DNA of 64,000 bases from JACVRW01 sp963835705 (lineage in GTDB: Bacteria; Actinomycetota; Thermoleophilia; Solirubrobacterales; Thermoleophilaceae). A program made the translations under genes and the position numbers. Numbering within the stretch: position 1 is the stretch's first letter; every line of letters starts with the position of its first letter. Where the stretch lies: assembly GCA_963835705.1 (NCBI GenBank), contig CAWIGR010000009.1:1-64000 (forward strand), given 5' to 3'. The notes beneath the pieces were generated by a model that made no database searches, was not told the DNA's origin, and saw only the letters and a list, made by a program, of their open reading frames with translations. Below, one piece after another: positions 25,204 to 34,309 of the stretch.

Positions 25204-27307
25204 CTAGACCAGGAAGGGAATCATCAAGAGGGCGACGATGTTCGCCACCTTGATCATCGGGTTGATCGCCGGCCCGGCGGTGTCCTTGTACGGGTCCCCG
25301 ACCGTGTCGCCGGTGACCGATGCGGCGTGGGCCTCCGAGCCCTTGCCGCCGTACTCGCCGTCCTCGATCAGCTTCTTGGCGTTGTCCCAGGCCCCGCCGC
25401 CGGCCGTCATCGAGATCGCCGCGAAGAAGCCCACCACGATCACGCCGATCAGGAGCCCTCCGAGCGCCTCCGTTGACAGGAGGCCCACGATCACCGGGAC
25501 CACGATCGGGATCAGCGCCGGCAGGATCATCTCCCGCTGCGCCGAGGCCGTGACGATGGCCACCGCCTTCGCGTAGTCGGGCTTCTCGGTGCGGTCCATG
25601 ATGCCCGGCTTCTCCTTGAACTGGCGCCGCACCTCCTCGACCACGCCGGCGCCGGCCCGGCCGACGGACTCGATCGCAAGAGCCGCGAAGAGGTAGACCA
25701 TCATGCCGCCGATCAACAGCCCGATCAGCACCTCGGGCTGGGAAATGCTGAAGGTGGTCACGGTCTCTCCCTCCGCCCTGGCCTCCTCGCGCAGCTCCTC
25801 GACGAAGGCGGCGAACAGAACCAGCGCGGCGAGCACGGCCGAGCCGATCGCGTAGCCCTTCGTGACCGCCTTGGTGGTGTTGCCGACCGCGTCGAGCGGG
25901 TCGGTCACGTTTCGCACCTCCTCGGGCAGGTCGGCCATCTCGGCGATGCCGCCGGCGTTGTCGGTGATCGGCCCGAAGGCGTCGAGCGCCACGATCAGGC
26001 CGGTCAGCGACAGCTGCGCCATCACGGCCACGCCGATGCCGTAGATCCCTGCCAGCTCGTTGGCGACCAGGATGCCGAGCGCCAGCAGGATCGCCGGCGC
26101 GGCGGTGGACTGGAAGCCCTGCGCCAGGCCCTGGATGATGTTCGTGGCGTGGCCGGTCTGCGAGGCGCGGGCCGTCGTGCGCACCGGCCGGAAGCGGGTC
26201 GACGTGTAGTAGTCGGTGATCACGAACAGGCCCGCCGTCACCGCGATACCGACCAGCGTGCAGAGATACAGCTCGATGCCGGACGGGGCCTCGCCCGAGC
26301 CGCCGCGCAGCAGCGCGGACACCTCCTCGTTGAAGCTGAGGTCGCCCATCATCGCGAGCGTGATCGGCAGGAAGGCGAGCGCCGCCAGGCCGCCGGACAC
26401 GATCAGGCCCTGGTAGAGGGCGCGCTCGACGTTGCCGGTCTGGCTCTTGACCGCGTAGGTCCCGATGATCGAGGCGATCAGCGACACGCCGCCGATCACG
26501 AGCGGGTAGGTCGCCACGGTCCCGATCTCCTGGAAGGTCAGGACGCCCAGCAGCATCACGGCGACGGCGGTGACCGCGTAGGTCTCGAACAGGTCGGCGG
26601 CCATGCCGGCGCAATCGCCGACGTTGTCGCCCACGTTGTCGGCGATCACGGCCGGGTTGCGCGGGATCGTCCTCCGGGATGCCGGCCTCGATCTTGCCGA
26701 CGAGGTCGGCGCCCACGTCGGCGGCCTTGGTGAAGATGCCGCCGCCGAGGCGCGCGAAGACCGAGATCAGCGAGCCGCCGAAGCCGAGCCCCAGGAGGGC
26801 GTCGATGGCGTCGCGCTCGTCGGTGCCGGCCAGGATCAGGATGCCGTAGTAGCCGGCCACGCCGAGCAGGGCCAGCCCGGCCACCAGCATGCCCGTCACG
26901 GCGCCGCCCTTGAAGGCCACCTCGAGCGCCTTGGAGACCCCCGAGCGGGCCGACTCGGCCACGCGGGCGTTCGCCCGCACCGAGACGTTCATGCCGATGA
27001 AGCCGGCGGCTCCCGAGAAGATGCCGCCGATCAGGAAGCCGATCGCGATCAGGATGCCGTCGGCGTCGGAGGCCTCGAGGGCGATCGCGAGCACGATCGC
27101 GAGCACCACCGCCACGCCGGCGATGATCGTGTACTGGCGCCGCAGGTAGGCGGTCGCGCCCTCCTGCACGGCCGTGGAGATGGCCTGCATCTCGGCGTTG
27201 CCGGGCGACAGCGACAGGAGCCAGCGCGAGGTCACGACGCCGTATGCGACGGCGGCGCCGGCGCAGAGGAGCGCGATGATCACGCCCCAGTCAGTCAGGA
27301 AATCCAA
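25204..27307 (-). CDS. hppA: Membrane-bound proton-pumping pyrophosphatase, frameshifted
   Basis: Hydrolyses pyrophosphate and pumps protons outward. About 700 residues with some 16 membrane helices. Visible signatures are ADVGADLVGKIEAGIPEDDP, DNVGDNVGDCAGMAADLFE, DAFGPITDNAGGIAEM and, near the C-terminus, TGDTVGDPYKDTAGPAINPM. GNTTKA (Lys after GNTT) is the mark of the potassium-independent, proton-pumping subclass. One extra C near 26663 splits the frame inside EDDPRNPAVIADNVGDN, a region that cannot be lost from a working enzyme, so sequence error is likely. Confidence 0.93.
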
Positions 27308-27349
27308 GGGGTATGTCCTCCGTAAGGTTCAGTCAGCGGGCGGGGGCGC

Positions 27350-28132
27350 TTAGTGATGCACGATCGCGCTGTCGAGCGCGGACGCGCAGAGATCGTCGGG
27401 CTGCGGTCCAACCTTCGGCACCGCCCGGAACAAGAGCGCGCGGAGTCTATCGAGGTTCTCTCGAAAAACGTCGATTACCGCTCCCGCCGACACCGGCTCG
27501 CCCCCCTCCACGCCCACGTCGTAGTCGGTCACGAGCGACACGTTCGCGTAGCAGAGCTGCAGTTCCCGGGCCAGCCAGGCCTCCGGATACTGGGTCATCC
27601 CGACCAGGTCGAACCCGCTCTCGGCATACCAGCGCGACTCCGCGCGGGTGGAGAAACGCGGGCCCTGGATGATCACGATCGTGCCCCCCTCGACCAGGGG
27701 GATGTCCTCCTGCCTGGCCGCCTCGGCGAGCGTACGGCTCAGGTCGGGGCAGTAAGGATCCGCTGCGGAGACGTGGGTCGTCTGGGGCCCGTCGTAGAAG
27801 GTGCTCTCACGGGCCTGAGTGCGGTCCACGAACTGGTCGCAGATCACGAAGGTGCCCGGCTCGATCTCCTTCCGCAGGGAGCCGCAGGCGCACGGACCGA
27901 CGATCCTGCGCACGCCCACCTCGCGCATGGCCCACACGTTGGCGCGGTAGTTGATGCGGTGCGGCGGGAGCGAGTGCTCGTCGCCGTGGCGCGGCATGAA
28001 CGCCACGTCCACGCCGCCCAGGTTGCCCACCCGGACCGGCGCCGAAGGCGGCCCGTAGGGGGTAGCGAGCGGCATCTCCACGACGTCGTCGAGGAAGCGG
28101 TAGAAGCCGGATCCGCCGAAGATCCCGATCAC
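27350..28132 (-). CDS. mtnP: S-methyl-5'-thioadenosine phosphorylase family protein
   Basis: A 260-residue PNP/MTAP-type purine nucleoside phosphorylase. Phosphate loop GGSGFYRF near residues 6-13; MPRHGDEHSLPPHRINYRAN and GPCACGSL are the family core; GTIVIIQGPRFSTRAES and DLVGMTQYPEAWLAREL are the substrate-binding part. It cleaves methylthioadenosine (or a related purine nucleoside) with phosphate in purine and methionine salvage. MTAP versus PNP specificity cannot be settled by eye. It is coupled to the upstream gene by a GTGA overlap. Confidence 0.9.
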   Translation of the reverse strand: MIGIFGGSGFYRFLDDVVEMPLATPYGPPSAPVRVGNLGGVDVAFMPRHGDEHSLPPHRINYRANVWAMREVGVRRIVGPCACGSLRKEIEPGTFVICDQFVDRTQARESTFYDGPQTTHVSAADPYCPDLSRTLAEAARQEDIPLVEGGTIVIIQGPRFSTRAESRWYAESGFDLVGMTQYPEAWLARELQLCYANVSLVTDYDVGVEGGEPVSAGAVIDVFRENLDRLRALLFRAVPKVGPQPDDLCASALDSAIVHH

Positions 28133-28470
28133 GTGCCCGGCGGGGTCCAGATCTTCGAGCGGGCCTTGGCGCGCTCCTCCGCGTCCGAGGCGCCGGGGGC
28201 CTCCGAGCCGCCCGGCTCGGCCGGTTGCCCGGGGGCCTGTGTCTCCCTCACGAAGATCATCTGCAGCTGGGAGAGTGCATCCTTGATCGGACCGATCTCC
28301 TCCTGGGGGCAGAGCGGGAGGAGCTCACGGGCGGCGTCGATCGCCTCCTTGGCCTTGGCCGGGTCCTTGTGGTCCTGCTCGGTCAGCCGGATCCCCGCCA
28401 GGTTCACGAGCGAGGCGGCGGCGCTGAGCAGCACGTCCTGCGCCTCTGGGAGTCCCGGTTGCTCGCTCAC
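28129..28470 (-). CDS. Conserved hypothetical protein (DUF1844-like layout)
   Basis: A 113-residue soluble protein. The first 75 residues are helical (DVLLSAAASLVNLAGIRLTE, AKEAIDAARELLPLCPQEE, IGPIKDALSQLQMIFVRE), reminiscent of DUF1844 proteins; the rest is a Pro/Gly/Glu-rich tail. GTGA overlaps join it to both neighbours (a GCS2 ligase and MTA phosphorylase), so it belongs to the same operon. Function unknown. Confidence 0.6.
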   Translation of the reverse strand: MSEQPGLPEAQDVLLSAAASLVNLAGIRLTEQDHKDPAKAKEAIDAARELLPLCPQEEIGPIKDALSQLQMIFVRETQAPGQPAEPGGSEAPGASDAEERAKARSKIWTPPGT

Positions 28471-29612
28471 GTTCTCACCTTCTCCTCGGCGTAGGTCCGC
28501 TGGGTCTCCGCGACCTCGGCCGCGAACACCTCTTCGATCGATGCCCCCTGACTCAGCGCGCGCCGCTGGCGCTGCGCGCCGCTCTCCTCGGGCAGCGCCG
28601 GCTCGATCCCGAGCAGCTCCCGCGCCGGGGCCGTCCAGGCCAGCAGGCGGTCCGCAACCGCCGCCGCGGGGAACTCCTCACGCCGGTCCAGGTCGATCAG
28701 CTTGCCGTCGAGCCCGTGGCGGATCGCGCGCCAGAAGTTCTCCTCCACGAAGCGCGGCGCCGGGTCCTCGAACGGCACGGCGTCGTCGATGTCGAGCGCC
28801 GCCTGGGCGATGCACGCCGCGAGCAGCGCCTCCAGCGCCGTGGACTCGGCCGCGCTCGACTGGGCGTCGCAGATGCGCAGCTCCACGGTCCCGAACGAGT
28901 GATGCGGGCGGATGCTCCACCAGATCTGGGTCTGCTCGACGATCGAGCCGGTGCGCACGAGGAAGTCCACGTAGTCGGCGTACGCATCCCAGCCGCCGAA
29001 CGGATCCGGGATGCCGCAGCGCGGGAAGCTCTTGGTGAAGATCTGAGACCTGACGGAGTGCAGCCCGGAGTCGCGCCCGTCGAGGAAGGGCGAGTTCGCC
29101 GACAGCGCGAGCACCAGAGGCAGCACCGGCCGGAGGCGGTCGCACACCTTCACCGCGCGGTCCGCCCCGCGGATCCCCATGTGCACGTGGAGCGAGAAGG
29201 TGTTGTTGCGCCAGGCGACGTACCGGAGCCCGTCGGCCACGCGGTGGTAGTGCTCGGTGTCGATGATCTGCTGCTCCTGCCAGGGGCTCCAGGGGTGCGT
29301 GCCGGTGGCGGCGAGCAGCATGTCGCGGTCGGCCGCCAGCCTGAACAGCCGGGCGCGCGCCTCGCGCTGGCGCTCGGCCGCGTCGGCGAAGCCCTCTCCC
29401 CTGCCGGAGCGGATCTCGATCTCCGAGCAAATCAGCTCCCCGGCCACCGCCTCCGCCAGCACCGGGTCCGAGGCGGAGGCCTCCTTCAGCTCGTCGAAGC
29501 GCTGGTCGAGCGACATCGTGGCGGGATCGAGGATCGCGAACTCCTCCTCGATTCCCACTGTGAAGTCCGTCGAGGCCTCGAACGCCTCATGGACGCGGGC
29601 CATGTCCAGCAT
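28467..29612 (-). CDS. Carboxylate-amine ligase, GCS2 (YbdK) family
   Basis: A 381-residue member of glutamate-cysteine ligase family 2. Motifs: DFTVGIEEEFAILDP at about residues 17-31 (metal-binding acidic cluster), ICSEIEIRSGRGEGF, AATGTHPWSP, NNTFSLHVHMGIRGADRA and RPHHSFGTVELRICDAQSS. Members ligate glutamate to cysteine or another amine using ATP; EgtA-type and YbdK-type enzymes look alike at this level, so the exact amine is not claimed. The ATG overlaps the rex stop by one base (TGATG). Confidence 0.88.
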   Translation of the reverse strand: MLDMARVHEAFEASTDFTVGIEEEFAILDPATMSLDQRFDELKEASASDPVLAEAVAGELICSEIEIRSGRGEGFADAAERQREARARLFRLAADRDMLLAATGTHPWSPWQEQQIIDTEHYHRVADGLRYVAWRNNTFSLHVHMGIRGADRAVKVCDRLRPVLPLVLALSANSPFLDGRDSGLHSVRSQIFTKSFPRCGIPDPFGGWDAYADYVDFLVRTGSIVEQTQIWWSIRPHHSFGTVELRICDAQSSAAESTALEALLAACIAQAALDIDDAVPFEDPAPRFVEENFWRAIRHGLDGKLIDLDRREEFPAAAVADRLLAWTAPARELLGIEPALPEESGAQRQRRALSQGASIEEVFAAEVAETQRTYAEEKVRT

Positions 29613-30283
29613 CAGGTGAGGTAGAAGTAGAGCGCGTAGAGCAGGTCGACGGCCGGACTCGAGGTGTGCACGGTCACCTCGGGCGGCACTTGGAGCAGGG
29701 CCTCGGAGTAGTTGAAGATGATCTTCACGCCGGCGGCAACGAGGTCGTCCGCGACCCCCTGGGCCGCCTCGGTCGGCACCGCGAGCACGCCCACCACCAC
29801 GTCCTCCTCGCGGATCACCCGCTCGAGCTCCTCGTACGGACGGACCACCAGGTTCTCGTTCACGTTGGTCCCGACCTTCGCCGGGTCCTTGTCGAACAGC
29901 GCCACGACGCGGAAGCCGTGGTCGGCGAAGATGTCCGACCCCGCGATCGCCTGGCCGAGGTTGCCCGCCCCGAACAGGGCGATGTTGTGCTTGCCCGTGG
30001 TGCGGAGGATCTTGCGGATCTGCGAGACGAGCGAGTCGACGTTGTAGCCCACGCCGCGCTTGCCGAACTTGCCGAAACCGGACAGGTCGCGGCGGATCTG
30101 GGTCGAGTTGACGTGCGTGTAGTCCGCCAGCTCCTGGGAGGAGATGGTCTCCCGCCCCATCTTCTTTGCCTGGGTCAGGACCTGGAGGTAGCGCGACAAG
30201 CGCGCCGCGACGCCGAGCGACAAGCGCTCCGACCCTCCGTCCTGCAACCCGGCCCCGCCCGTCATGGGCTCGCGGAAGCTCAC
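29612..30283 (-). CDS. rex: Redox-sensing transcriptional repressor Rex
   Basis: A 223-residue repressor that senses the NADH/NAD ratio. An N-terminal winged helix (about residues 25-80: LSRYLQVLTQAKKMGRETIS, DYTHVNSTQIRRDLSGFGKF) is followed by GKRGVGYNV and a Rossmann domain (NIALFGAGNLGQAIAGSDIF), and a C-terminal domain-swapped helix (VDLLYALYFYLT). It is encoded between a glutaredoxin-like gene and a GCS2 ligase, fitting a redox operon. No clear Rex palindrome (TTGTGAN6TTCACAA) is seen upstream. Confidence 0.95.
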   Translation of the reverse strand: MSFREPMTGGAGLQDGGSERLSLGVAARLSRYLQVLTQAKKMGRETISSQELADYTHVNSTQIRRDLSGFGKFGKRGVGYNVDSLVSQIRKILRTTGKHNIALFGAGNLGQAIAGSDIFADHGFRVVALFDKDPAKVGTNVNENLVVRPYEELERVIREEDVVVGVLAVPTEAAQGVADDLVAAGVKIIFNYSEALLQVPPEVTVHTSSPAVDLLYALYFYLT

Positions 30284-30525
30284 GATTCCACTCTATCGAG
30301 CCGCTCTCGCAGGGCGTTCGGGTCGACCACGTAGTCGAACAGCTCCTCGCCGTCCACCGCGACGACCGGGATGCGCTCCCCGTAGCGGCGCTCGAGCACC
30401 GGGTCGAGGGTCACGTCCACCTCCCGCAACGCCACGTCCCGGCCGGCGAGCGCCTCCCCCACCACGGCGCGGGCGTCGTCGCAGAGGTGACAGCCGGGCT
30501 TGCCATAGAGGGTAAGTACCGGCAC
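30280..30525 (-). CDS. Glutaredoxin-family protein (DUF836-like)
   Basis: An 81-residue thioredoxin-fold protein with the redox motif CHLC at about residues 12-15 (VLTLYGKPGCHLCDDA), a cis-Pro segment (RIPVVAVDGEELFDYVVD) and a C-terminal helix. It is first gene of the rex run, and its TGA overlaps the rex GTG. Only 17 bases separate its start from the divergent antiporter, so the promoters overlap. Confidence 0.88.
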   Translation of the reverse strand: MPVLTLYGKPGCHLCDDARAVVGEALAGRDVALREVDVTLDPVLERRYGERIPVVAVDGEELFDYVVDPNALRERLDRVES

Positions 30526-30542
30526 CCTGCCACTCTAATCGC

Positions 30543-32120
30543 GTGGAGCACGTGGAGCTCGTGGTCTTCGGCCTCCTGCTGGGGGTGGCCGCCCTCGCCG
30601 TCCTTGCGCGGATCGTCGGCGTGCCCTACCCGATCACGCTCGTCGCCGGCGGCTCGCTGATCGGATTCATCCCCGGCGTCCCGTCGGTGGAGCTCGATCC
30701 GGACCTCGTGCTGCTGATCTTCCTGCCGCCGCTGCTGTACGGCGCCGCCTTCTTCACGTCGCTGCGCGACCTGCGCCGCAACGCCCGCCCGATCGCGCTG
30801 CTGGCGATCCCGCTCGTCGGGGTGACGATGGTGGCCGTGGCCGTGGTCGCCCACGAGGTGATCGGCCTCGGCTGGGGCGAGTCGTTCGTGCTCGGCGCGA
30901 TCGTCTCGCCGACGGACGCGGTCGCGCCCGCGGAGATCATGCGCCGCATCGGCGCTCCGCGCCGCCTGGTGACGGTCGTGGAGGGCGAGAACCTCACCAA
31001 CGACTGGACGGCGCTGGTGCTTTACAGGCTCGCGGTCGCCGCTGTAGTCACAGGCTCGTTCTCGCTGGTCGAGGCGACCGGCGAGTTCCTCCTCACGGGC
31101 GTGGGCGGCCTGGTCATCGGGCTGGCCGCCGGCTGGGTCATCAGGGAGGTGCGGAGCCGGATCGACGACCCGCCCACGGAGATCACGATCTCGATCCTGA
31201 GCGGCTATGCCGCCTACATCCCGGCCGAGGAGCTGGGCTTCTCGGGCGTGATCGCGGCGGTCACCGTCGGCGTCTACATGGGCTGGCACACGCCGCAGCT
31301 GACCACGCCGATCATGCGGATCCAGGGCATGTCGGTATGGGAGATCCTGACCTTCCTGCTGAACGCGGTGCTGTTCCTGCTCGTGGGCATGCAGCTGCCG
31401 ACGGTGCTCGACAACATCACGGGCTACTCGGCGGGCGACCTGATCTTCTGGGGGCTGCTGATCAGCCTCGTGGTGATCGTCGTGCGGCTGATGTGGGGCT
31501 TCACGGTGACCTACCTGATCCGCGCGATCGACCGGCGGGCGGTGCAGCGCGAGCGGCGCGCCTCCTGGGAGGAGCGCCTGGTGATCGGCTGGGCGGGCAT
31601 GCGGGGCTCCGTGTCGCTCGCCGCGGCCCTGGCGCTGCCGCTCCAGACGGACGCCGGCGCGGCCTTCCCGGCCCGGGACCTGATCATCCTGATGGCCTAC
31701 ATCGTGATCCTGGTGACGCTGTTGGGGCAGGGCCTCACGCTCGCGCCGCTCATCGAGCGGCTCGGGGTCAGCGACGACGGCTCCGAGGAGCGCGAGGAGG
31801 TCGCGGCCCGCGTCCGCCTGGCCGAGGCCGCGCTGGCGCGGATCGAGGAGCTGACGGAGGAGGACTGGGCGCGGCCCGACACGCTCGAGCGCGTGCGCGG
31901 GCAGTACGACTACCGGCGGCGGCGCTTCGCCGCCCGCGAGGACGGGGACGGCGACCACTACGAGGAGCGCACGGGCGCGTACCAGCGGGTGATGTTCGAG
32001 CTGTTCGACGCCCAGCGCGAGACGCTGATCGGCATGCGAAACAGCGGCGACATCAGCGACGAGGTGCGCCGCCGGGTGGAGCGGGAGCTGGACCTGGAGG
32101 AGTCGCGGCTGATGAGCTGA
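30543..32120 (+). CDS. Sodium/proton antiporter, CPA1 (NhaP) family
   Basis: A 525-residue protein with about 12 membrane helices over residues 1-415. Family motifs are FLPPLLYGAAF, LGAIVSPTDAVAPAEIMRRI, VEGENLTNDWTALVLYRLAV (the ND pair of CPA1) and RASWEERLVIGWAGMRGSVS. A charged cytoplasmic tail of about 110 residues is probably regulatory. The 3' end overlaps the convergent tsaD frame by 68 bases. Confidence 0.93.
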   Translation: MEHVELVVFGLLLGVAALAVLARIVGVPYPITLVAGGSLIGFIPGVPSVELDPDLVLLIFLPPLLYGAAFFTSLRDLRRNARPIALLAIPLVGVTMVAVAVVAHEVIGLGWGESFVLGAIVSPTDAVAPAEIMRRIGAPRRLVTVVEGENLTNDWTALVLYRLAVAAVVTGSFSLVEATGEFLLTGVGGLVIGLAAGWVIREVRSRIDDPPTEITISILSGYAAYIPAEELGFSGVIAAVTVGVYMGWHTPQLTTPIMRIQGMSVWEILTFLLNAVLFLLVGMQLPTVLDNITGYSAGDLIFWGLLISLVVIVVRLMWGFTVTYLIRAIDRRAVQRERRASWEERLVIGWAGMRGSVSLAAALALPLQTDAGAAFPARDLIILMAYIVILVTLLGQGLTLAPLIERLGVSDDGSEEREEVAARVRLAEAALARIEELTEEDWARPDTLERVRGQYDYRRRRFAAREDGDGDHYEERTGAYQRVMFELFDAQRETLIGMRNSGDISDEVRRRVERELDLEESRLMS

Positions 32121-33078
32121 CGCGAGCCGCCGCGTCCAGCGAGAGATATTCCGGGTACGGGAGCGGCTCCTTGAAGCGCGCCGCGCCCGCGATCATCGCG
32201 GCGTTGTCGGTGCACAGCTCCACCGGCGGGACCCACACCGGCACGCCCAGCTCGGCCACGGCGGCGCGCAGCTCCGAGTTGGCCGCCACGCCGCCGCCGA
32301 TGGCGAGCCGCTCGAGGCCGTGCCGGTCCAGCGCCTTCTTGGTACGGGCCACGAGCGCCTCGACGATGGCGCGCTGGTAGGAGGCGGCGAGGTCGGCGAG
32401 CGGTGGATCTGTCAGCTCCCTGAGCTTGTAGAGCAGCGACGTCTTGAGCCCGCTGAAGCTGAAGTCGAGCTCGCCCGGCGCGCTGCGCGGGAAGTCGAAC
32501 GCCTCCGGATCGCCCTCGCGGGCCAGCCGGTCGACCTCCGGCCCGCCCGGATAGCCGAGGCCGAGCAGCCGGGCGCCCTTGTCGAAGGCCTCGCCGGCGG
32601 CGTCGTCGAGCGTCTGCCCGAGCACCTCGTAGGCGGCCGGGTCCTCCACGCGCGCGACGAAGGTGTGGCCGCCGCTCGCCACCAGGCACAGGTAGGGCGG
32701 CTCGATCGGCGAGTCGCCCAGCATGCTCGCGGTCACGTGGCCGTGAAGGTGGTCGACCGCAACGAGCGGGAGCCGCCGCGAGGCCGCGATCGCCTTCGCC
32801 GACGACACGCCCACGAGAAGGGCGCCGATCAGGCCCGGCCCGGTGGTCACCGCCACGGTCTCGATGTCGTCGAGCCGCGCGTGGGCCCGCTCGAGCGCAT
32901 CGGCCGTGACGGCGTCCACCAGCTCGAGATGGTGGCGCGACGCGATCTCAGGCACCACGCCGCCGTAGCGGGCGTGGAGCAGCCCCTGCGAGGCGATCAC
33001 GTTCGAGCGGATCGCGCCGTTTTGGTCGACCACCGCGGCGCAGGTGTCGTCGCAGCTCGTTTCGAGGGCGAGGATCAC
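32053..33078 (-). CDS. tsaD: tRNA N6-threonylcarbamoyladenosine synthase TsaD
   Basis: Transfers threonylcarbamoyl to A37 of ANN-decoding tRNAs with TsaB and TsaE. A 341-residue ASKHA-fold protein: ALETSCDDTCAAVVD at the start, VTTGPGLIGALLVGVSSAKA, metal-binding HLHGH at about residue 113, LVASGGHTF, and LERLAIGGGVAANSELR. The expected C-terminus lies near PEYLSLDAAARV; the last 22 residues are low-complexity and run 68 bases into the convergent antiporter gene, so the stop may be displaced. It is last in the tsaE-tsaB-rimI-tsaD operon. Confidence 0.95.
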   Translation of the reverse strand: MILALETSCDDTCAAVVDQNGAIRSNVIASQGLLHARYGGVVPEIASRHHLELVDAVTADALERAHARLDDIETVAVTTGPGLIGALLVGVSSAKAIAASRRLPLVAVDHLHGHVTASMLGDSPIEPPYLCLVASGGHTFVARVEDPAAYEVLGQTLDDAAGEAFDKGARLLGLGYPGGPEVDRLAREGDPEAFDFPRSAPGELDFSFSGLKTSLLYKLRELTDPPLADLAASYQRAIVEALVARTKKALDRHGLERLAIGGGVAANSELRAAVAELGVPVWVPPVELCTDNAAMIAGAARFKEPLPYPEYLSLDAAARVSSSAATPPGPAPAPPGGAPRR

Positions 33079-33120
33079 CGCCGAGCCCTAACGGCAGCGG
33101 TCACGGGGTTGTCTCTGGTG

Positions 33121-33169
33121 AGTGTGGGCCCTTCTGGCCACCGTATGGGGGCTTTTGAGGGCCCACACT
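33121..33169. repeat. 49-bp palindromic intergenic element, copy 1
   Basis: Perfect 12-bp inverted ends (AGTGTGGGCCCT / AGGGCCCACACT) enclose a 25-base loop. It is identical at all 49 positions to 51656-51704. It lies between rimI and tsaD, where it would form a strong hairpin in the operon transcript. Confidence 0.9.
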
Positions 33170-33182
33170 GGTCCGTGTACGT

Positions 33183-33644
33183 TCACGCCGTGGCGCGGTC
33201 CGGCACCGTCCGCCACATGATGAGCGCGTCCTCGCGGTTGTCGTGGTAGTAGGCGCGGCGGCGCCCGGCGGCCCGGAAGTCGAAGCGCTCGTACAGCCGG
33301 ATGGCGGAATCGTTCGAGGTGCGGACCTCGAGCGTGTACTGCTCGTTCGGCTTGTCTGCCATGTCGAACAGTCGCTCCAGCAGCGTGGTGGCGATGCCCT
33401 GCCGCAGCAGCCGGTCGTCGACCGCGATGTTCATGAGGTGCCAGACGGTGTCGTAGCGTGAGCACACCAGGTAGCCCACGATCCGGTCGTCGATCAGCGC
33501 CGCCAGGCAGATCCCTGACGGCTTCGACAGCTCGAGCACGAACATCGCGAGCGACCACGGGGTCGGGAAGGCGCGCCGCTCGATCGCGATCACCTGCGGA
33601 AGGTCCGCGTAGGTCAGGCGCCGGATGTCCAGGTCCAGGGTCAC
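33183..33644 (-). CDS. rimI: Ribosomal-protein-alanine N-acetyltransferase RimI-like
   Basis: A 153-residue GNAT acetyltransferase: RRLTYADLPQVIAIERRAFP, then the acetyl-CoA loop DDRLLRQGIATTLLERLFDM (the Q/R-x-x-G-x-A element), EVRTSNDSAIRLYERFDF and AAGRRRAYYHDNREDALIM. Encoded between tsaB and tsaD as in many genomes, it usually acetylates the N-terminus of ribosomal protein S18. It is coupled to tsaB by a GTGA overlap. Confidence 0.92.
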   Translation of the reverse strand: MTLDLDIRRLTYADLPQVIAIERRAFPTPWSLAMFVLELSKPSGICLAALIDDRIVGYLVCSRYDTVWHLMNIAVDDRLLRQGIATTLLERLFDMADKPNEQYTLEVRTSNDSAIRLYERFDFRAAGRRRAYYHDNREDALIMWRTVPDRATA

Positions 33645-34309
33645 TGTGGCTTCGCGTCTGGGGCTCTGAGGTAGTCGGGGAGAACGGCCTGCGGAGCGAC
33701 GCCTGGCACGCCGGCCGCGAGGCGGCAGATGTGCAGTGCGCGAACGACGTGGGAGCCCGATTCATCGGGCAGGACGCGTATCCCGGCCGCCTCGAGCACC
33801 CCTCGAAATCGTACCGAGCCGTCACCCGCCGCCACCGGCCTGACGCCGTCCGCGCGGAGTCGCTGCGCGATCGACTCGGGCGCCTCGGCGACCGGGCCCC
33901 ACAGCGGCTCCTCGCCGAGGCCGTGCAGCGCCCCGAACAGCTCACCCCGCTTGGCGTCGATCAGCGGAAGCCGCAGCTCCGCATCGATCCCGGCGGCGAG
34001 CGCGGCCAGCGACGACACGGGCCGCAACTGCAGGCCGCTCGCGCTCGCCAGCGCCCGCGCGGTGGCGATGCCGATCCTCAGGCCCGTGAACGTGCCCGGC
34101 CCCACGCCGACGGCCACGGCTTCCAGGTCGGCGTAGCCGAGCCCGGCCCGCTCCATCACGGTTGCCACCGCCGGCATCAGCTCGCGCGCATGCGCGGGAC
34201 GCGCCGCGAGGGCGGCCGGCTCGGGCGCGATCTCGAAGACCTCGCCGTCGTCCCGCAGGACGCAGGCGGCGCTGGCCGCGGTGGAGGTGTCGAGCCCGAG
34301 CAGGCTCAC
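33641..34309 (-). CDS. tsaB: t6A biosynthesis protein TsaB
   Basis: The start is the GTG at 34309, overlapping the tsaE stop (GTGA); 222 residues. The ASKHA-type N-terminal domain reads SLLGLDTSTAASAACVL, ARELMPAVATVMERAGL and VAVGVGPGTFTGLRIGIATA, the TsaB hallmark. TsaB is the non-catalytic partner that dimerises with TsaD. The C-terminal half is less conserved, as usual. Confidence 0.93.
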   Translation of the reverse strand: MSLLGLDTSTAASAACVLRDDGEVFEIAPEPAALAARPAHARELMPAVATVMERAGLGYADLEAVAVGVGPGTFTGLRIGIATARALASASGLQLRPVSSLAALAAGIDAELRLPLIDAKRGELFGALHGLGEEPLWGPVAEAPESIAQRLRADGVRPVAAGDGSVRFRGVLEAAGIRVLPDESGSHVVRALHICRLAAGVPGVAPQAVLPDYLRAPDAKPQ

